Assembly (NCBI GenBank): GCA_947630635.1
Contig: CANRIJ010000019.1
Span: 1-16,126 of the forward strand
Length of the DNA stretch: 16,126 nt
From: an uncultured Spirochaetaceae bacterium
GTDB lineage: Bacteria; Spirochaetota; Spirochaetia; Sphaerochaetales; Sphaerochaetaceae
Reading direction: 5' to 3'
Shown: piece after piece, positions 14,899 through 16,126 of the stretch
How the letters are laid out: the number at the start of each line of letters is the position of its first letter
Numbering within the stretch: the stretch's first letter is position 1
Notes under the pieces: model-generated
What the model was told of the DNA's origin: nothing
Database searches by the model: none
The model's input: the letters and a program-made list of their open reading frames with translations, nothing else
Translations under genes and position numbers: made by a program

Positions 14899-15464
14899 TA
14901 TTTTTCCCCAAACCCATTTATTATCACTAAAGAGGCTTCTCTTAAAGATGCTCTTCTGTCCATTGCCAATTTTTCGATCATTTTGTGTGCCTCTTCTTCG
15001 CTTATATGCTTTTTCTCAATGAGAAGGCACTTTGCTCTTGAGAAGATTTTGAGCTCCTCGATTTTCATCTCCAGCTTTCTTATTTGCTTATTAAAGTCCT
15101 CTCTCATGCGCTTTACTGACTCTGATATTTCGATTGTCTGCCTGAGAATCTCGGTGTTTAATGGTTTCTCGACAATCAGGGCTCCCTCTGCTATTAGGGA
15201 ATCGAAATAGTGAACCAGGTCTGACTTGATTAGTGCAATTGCGCTTGATTCAGTTGAAGTGAGAATCATATTAATGAGGTTCTCTCCGCTCTCGTCGCTA
15301 AGAGGAAAATTCACTATTGCAAGGTCCCAGTACTCATCCAGCAGCATTCTTCTTGCCTCAGATGAGCCTAAAGCTATGCCACACTCAGCGTGGACTAGCC
15401 TTTCGGTGAGCTCTTTGAGTTTCAATAGCGATTCTTTTTCTTTGGAGACGAGTAGTATTCTCAT
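14898..15464 (-). CDS. ANTAR-domain RNA-binding antiterminator with pseudo-receiver domain
   Basis: 188 residues. The C-terminal ANTAR domain (about 134-188) fits the family: an FSRAKCLLIEKKHISEEEAH core followed by KMIEKLAMDRRASLREAS. It would bind paired hexaloop hairpins in mRNA leaders and prevent termination. A helical coiled-coil linker lies at about 112-140. The N-terminal part (1-105) has receiver-like spacing but lacks the chemistry: SKEK replaces the acidic pair after ILLV, and N52 sits at the usual phospho-aspartate place (AIVNFPL). Only the KP pair (K100) remains. It is therefore probably not controlled by phosphorylation. It overlaps glnA and pyrG by one base each (TAATG). Related glnA-linked ANTAR proteins act in nitrogen control in clostridia. 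The target RNA is probably the operon leader beyond the window. Confidence 0.9.
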   Translation of the reverse strand: MRILLVSKEKESLLKLKELTERLVHAECGIALGSSEARRMLLDEYWDLAIVNFPLSDESGENLINMILTSTESSAIALIKSDLVHYFDSLIAEGALIVEKPLNTEILRQTIEISESVKRMREDFNKQIRKLEMKIEELKIFSRAKCLLIEKKHISEEEAHKMIEKLAMDRRASLREASLVIINGFGEK

Positions 15465-16126
15465 TAGGTGACTAGAAGCTCCATTTCACGCGCAAATGCC
15501 TTTTTGTCCTCAGATTTCTCTGCCTTGTCGCTATCTGTGAGTTTTGCCTCTATAAAGCATTTGAGAAGGGATTTTGGAATAGAGGAGTTTATGAACTCTG
15601 AGCTTTCTGCCTCCCTTATTGCCTCTCTTAGAGAGGAGGAGAGTCTCTTTCCAAGCTCTATGTCCTTTATTCTAAGATCTTTTTCTATTCCCTCTTCAGA
15701 TGCCTTCAAAAGAAGATGAATTGCAAGGTAGGGATTTGATGCGGAGTCTGCAAGCCTTAGTTCGACTCTGTTTTTCCTTCCTCCCTCTTTTAGAGGCACT
15801 CTCATCAATAGGTCTCTGTTGCTGCTGCCATATGTAATTTCATCCGGAGCTCCATCAGAGCCAAGCCTCTCATATGAGTTCACAACTGGATTTAAGAAGA
15901 GCTGCATCTCCTTGATATGCTTCAAGATTCCTGCAGATATATTCTCCTCCAGGTCTTCAAAGCTCTTTTTTTCTGTATTTGCCGATATTGATATATGGAG
16001 CCCAGATCCCGATTCATCAAATAGGGGCTTTGGCAGGAAAGAGGCGAAGAGCCCAGAGCGGAATGCCAACAGCTTTATCATGGATTTGAATGTTATTAGC
16101 GTATCTGCAGCCTCTGTTGGTCCAAG
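15464..16126 (-). CDS. glnA: glutamine synthetase type I, C-terminal part, 5' end beyond window edge
   Basis: Makes glutamine from glutamate, ammonia and ATP in the cytoplasm. The frame is open to the right edge: before the first internal Met lie LGPTEAADTLITFKS, matching the conserved ADTLLTFK region, so that Met is not the start. 220 residues are visible. Motifs: FLPKPLFDESGSGLHISIS (catalytic-domain His), SSNRDLLMRVP (ATP and glutamate contacts), and NRVELRLADSASNPYLAI with the conserved Glu and Arg. The adenylylation loop with its NLY tyrosine is not seen, so control by GlnE is unlikely. The tail after it is short, as in alpha-type enzymes. It is the first visible gene of the glnA-ANTAR-pyrG operon, and its stop overlaps the next ATG (TAATG). 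Confidence 0.93.
   Translation of the reverse strand, partial: LGPTEAADTLITFKSMIKLLAFRSGLFASFLPKPLFDESGSGLHISISANTEKKSFEDLEENISAGILKHIKEMQLFLNPVVNSYERLGSDGAPDEITYGSSNRDLLMRVPLKEGGRKNRVELRLADSASNPYLAIHLLLKASEEGIEKDLRIKDIELGKRLSSSLREAIREAESSEFINSSIPKSLLKCFIEAKLTDSDKAEKSEDKKAFAREMELLVT

Overview
The window looks like chromosomal DNA of a moderately AT-rich, Gram-negative, probably anaerobic or host-associated bacterium. A spirochaete (Treponema/Sphaerochaeta-like) is my best guess, from weak cues: two large BspA/TpLRR-type leucine-rich-repeat lipoproteins, relaxed lipoboxes, a small outer-membrane-type protein, a tRNA gene without an encoded CCA, a flavodiiron protein, and a poly-G tract in a promoter as known upstream of Treponema tpr genes. 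TGA is used as a stop, so the code is standard. No phage, IS element, CRISPR array or rRNA was seen.

Layout. 1-1053 (minus): 351 codons of a CstA-family transporter, cut by the left edge. 1148-1663 (minus): small FMN nitroreductase. 1890-1962 (plus): tRNA-Ala(CGC). 1978-2496 (minus): small exported, barrel-like protein. 2629-4162 (plus): cupin plus flavodiiron protein, closed by a hairpin terminator. 4332-5207 (minus): LysR regulator, divergent from 5293-6934 (plus), an alpha/beta-hydrolase with a cysteine nucleophile and a lipoprotein-anchored flavodoxin. 6935-7297: the longest gene-free stretch. 7298-9379 (plus): LRR lipoprotein 1 with a strong terminator. 9482-10888 (plus): MATE efflux protein. 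10972-13257 (plus): LRR lipoprotein 2. 13288-16126 (minus): operon glnA (cut by the right edge) - ANTAR regulator - pyrG, each junction a TAATG stop/start overlap.

How the genes fit together. The left half is rich in redox and detoxification functions: nitroreductase, cupin, flavodiiron O2/NO reductase, LysR, hydrolase and exported flavodoxin. The right-hand operon joins glutamine synthesis, an RNA-binding antiterminator and the glutamine-consuming CTP synthase. Between them, two surface LRR lipoproteins of about 25 repeats each flank a MATE transporter.

The most striking signal is at 10935-10963. A run of nine G lies exactly in the spacer of a TTGACT-17-TATAGA promoter, eight bases before the start codon of LRR lipoprotein 2. 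Any slippage of the run would change the spacer away from 17 bp, so this looks like an ON/OFF or volume phase-variation switch for a surface protein. LRR lipoprotein 1 has the same TTGACTA -35 element but no G run. Several genes here also lack a Shine-Dalgarno sequence and have a -10-like hexamer 6-9 bases before ATG, suggesting leaderless transcripts.
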